6,069 nt of DNA from Alloprevotella tannerae (GTDB lineage Bacteria > Bacteroidota > Bacteroidia > Bacteroidales > Bacteroidaceae), in contig JABZGO010000118.1 in assembly GCA_015259305.1 (NCBI GenBank), forward strand, positions 1 through 6,069. The letters run 5' to 3'. Shown in pieces: positions 5,263 to 6,069 of this stretch. The translations under genes and the position numbers were made by a program. The notes under the pieces were generated by a model that was given only the letters and a program-made list of their open reading frames with translations, made no database searches and was not told the origin of the DNA. The stretch's first letter is position 1; every line of letters starts with the position of its first letter.

Positions 5263-6069
5263 TTATTGCTGCGCGCCACCAACAATATCGAGAAGCTCAG
5301 CTGTAATAGCCTGCTGGCGACTCTTATTATATTGCAACGTAAGGTCGTGCAACAATTCGTCTGCATTGTCGGTAGCAACCTGCATAGCGACAACGCGGGC
5401 AGCATGCTCGCTAGCCAAGCTATCGAGCAAGGCGGTGTAGAGCTTCAAATGGAGCGCCTTAGGAATAAGATTGAGCACCAAGGTCTCTGTATCTGGCTCC
5501 ACTATATAATCTAAAGCAGGACCGTCCTTAGCCTTGTCTGCATCATCTTGAGCTAAAGCGATCGGCAAGAAGGTCTCTTGCGTTAATACTTGCGTTGCAG
5601 TCGACTTGAAGTGATGATAAATTAACTCAACATGATCAATTTCACCTTCTTCATACGATTGCATCAGTTGGGTAGCAACCTCTGCAGCCGGATTATAACT
5701 CGGATGATCCATCAAGTGAGAATAATCTGCCACGTCTTCAAAGCCGGCCTTGCGTACCGCCTCTAATCCTTTTTTACCAAAAGGATACACCTTGACAACG
5801 CTTATACCTTTTGCACGATAGGCGTCGAGCGTGCGTAGAAATTCTCTGATAACATTACCATTAAAGGCGCCACAAAGAGAAGAATTGGAGGTGTAGACCA
5901 CCAAAGCTACGCGCTTCACCTCACGTTTTACAGCAAATGGTGAAGATATTTCACCCTCAAGGTTGCCGACAAAACGGGCCATAATTGCATGCAGACGCTC
6001 TTCGTAAGGCCGCATGCTTTCAATGGTTTTCTCAGCTTGGTGCAACTTGGCAGACGCCACCATCTTCAT
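5263..6069 (-). CDS. atpG: ATP synthase F1 gamma subunit (5' end beyond window)
   Basis: 268 residues are visible, ending in TAA at 5263-5265. The frame is still open at the right edge. The first visible residues, MKMVASAKLH, are the conserved internal segment that normally follows a start such as M-x-S-L-K-E-I-x-x-R-I-x-S-V-x-S-T-x-K-I-T-x-A, so about 20-25 residues are missing and the ATG at 6067-6069 is not the start. Other family hallmarks are SNSSLCGAFN (61-70), SEHAARVVAMQVATDNADEL (220-239) and the C-terminal helix NKSRQQAITAELLDIVGGA (248-266), which forms the rotor shaft inside the alpha3-beta3 ring. In Bacteroidetes atp operons, gamma is typically the last gene after alpha, and the terminator immediately downstream agrees with that. 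No damage is seen. Confidence 0.95.
   Translation of the reverse strand: MKMVASAKLHQAEKTIESMRPYEERLHAIMARFVGNLEGEISSPFAVKREVKRVALVVYTSNSSLCGAFNGNVIREFLRTLDAYRAKGISVVKVYPFGKKGLEAVRKAGFEDVADYSHLMDHPSYNPAAEVATQLMQSYEEGEIDHVELIYHHFKSTATQVLTQETFLPIALAQDDADKAKDGPALDYIVEPDTETLVLNLIPKALHLKLYTALLDSLASEHAARVVAMQVATDNADELLHDLTLQYNKSRQQAITAELLDIVGGAQQ

Overview
The window looks like a chromosomal piece of a Bacteroidales bacterium (Bacteroidota; Porphyromonas/Prevotella/Bacteroides-like). The evidence is the nucleoside phosphorylase sequence, which is of the Bacteroidales type as I remember it, an F-type ATPase gamma subunit carrying the SNSSLCGAFN variant, a FeoB C-terminus, a perfect Bacteroidetes -7 promoter box (TAnnTTTG), and the general absence of strong Shine-Dalgarno sites. 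The genus cannot be fixed from this window.

Layout, left to right. (1) The last 45 codons of a plus-strand ferrous iron transporter feoB end at 139. A very strong terminator at 158-202, with poly-A/poly-T on both sides, follows. (2) A minus-strand pair, transcribed right to left, consists of a secreted PD40 (beta-propeller repeat) protein with a C-terminal coiled coil (body 1280-2443) and, 22 bases later, a nucleoside/uridine phosphorylase (379-1257). The 5' end of the PD40 gene is broken: the signal peptide (from 2537) and the body lie in different frames that overlap at a run of seven A. A -7 box at 2568-2575 supplies a likely promoter. (3) From about 2576 to 3481 there is an AT-rich stretch of roughly 900 bases without a convincing gene. 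It holds short dispersed repeats, a tandem array of about 21-base units, and what may be a decayed transposase fragment. I read it as a mobile-element graveyard. (4) A plus-strand gene (3482-5047) encodes an exported right-handed beta-helix protein with cysteine ladders, an acidic linker and an unassigned C-terminal domain. (5) A 215-base convergent gap holds a long hairpin with pseudoknot potential, then a bidirectional terminator. (6) atpG (minus, 5263-6069) runs off the right edge, lacking only about the first 20 residues.

The genes do not form one pathway. ATP synthase, nucleoside salvage and iron uptake are housekeeping functions. The beta-helix gene with its repeat-rich upstream region is the accessory part. 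I do not see a convincing new multi-gene system. The observations most worth a second look are the frameshift at the A7 run, the 21-base repeat array, the cysteine-ladder beta-helix protein and the pseudoknot-capable hairpin after it.
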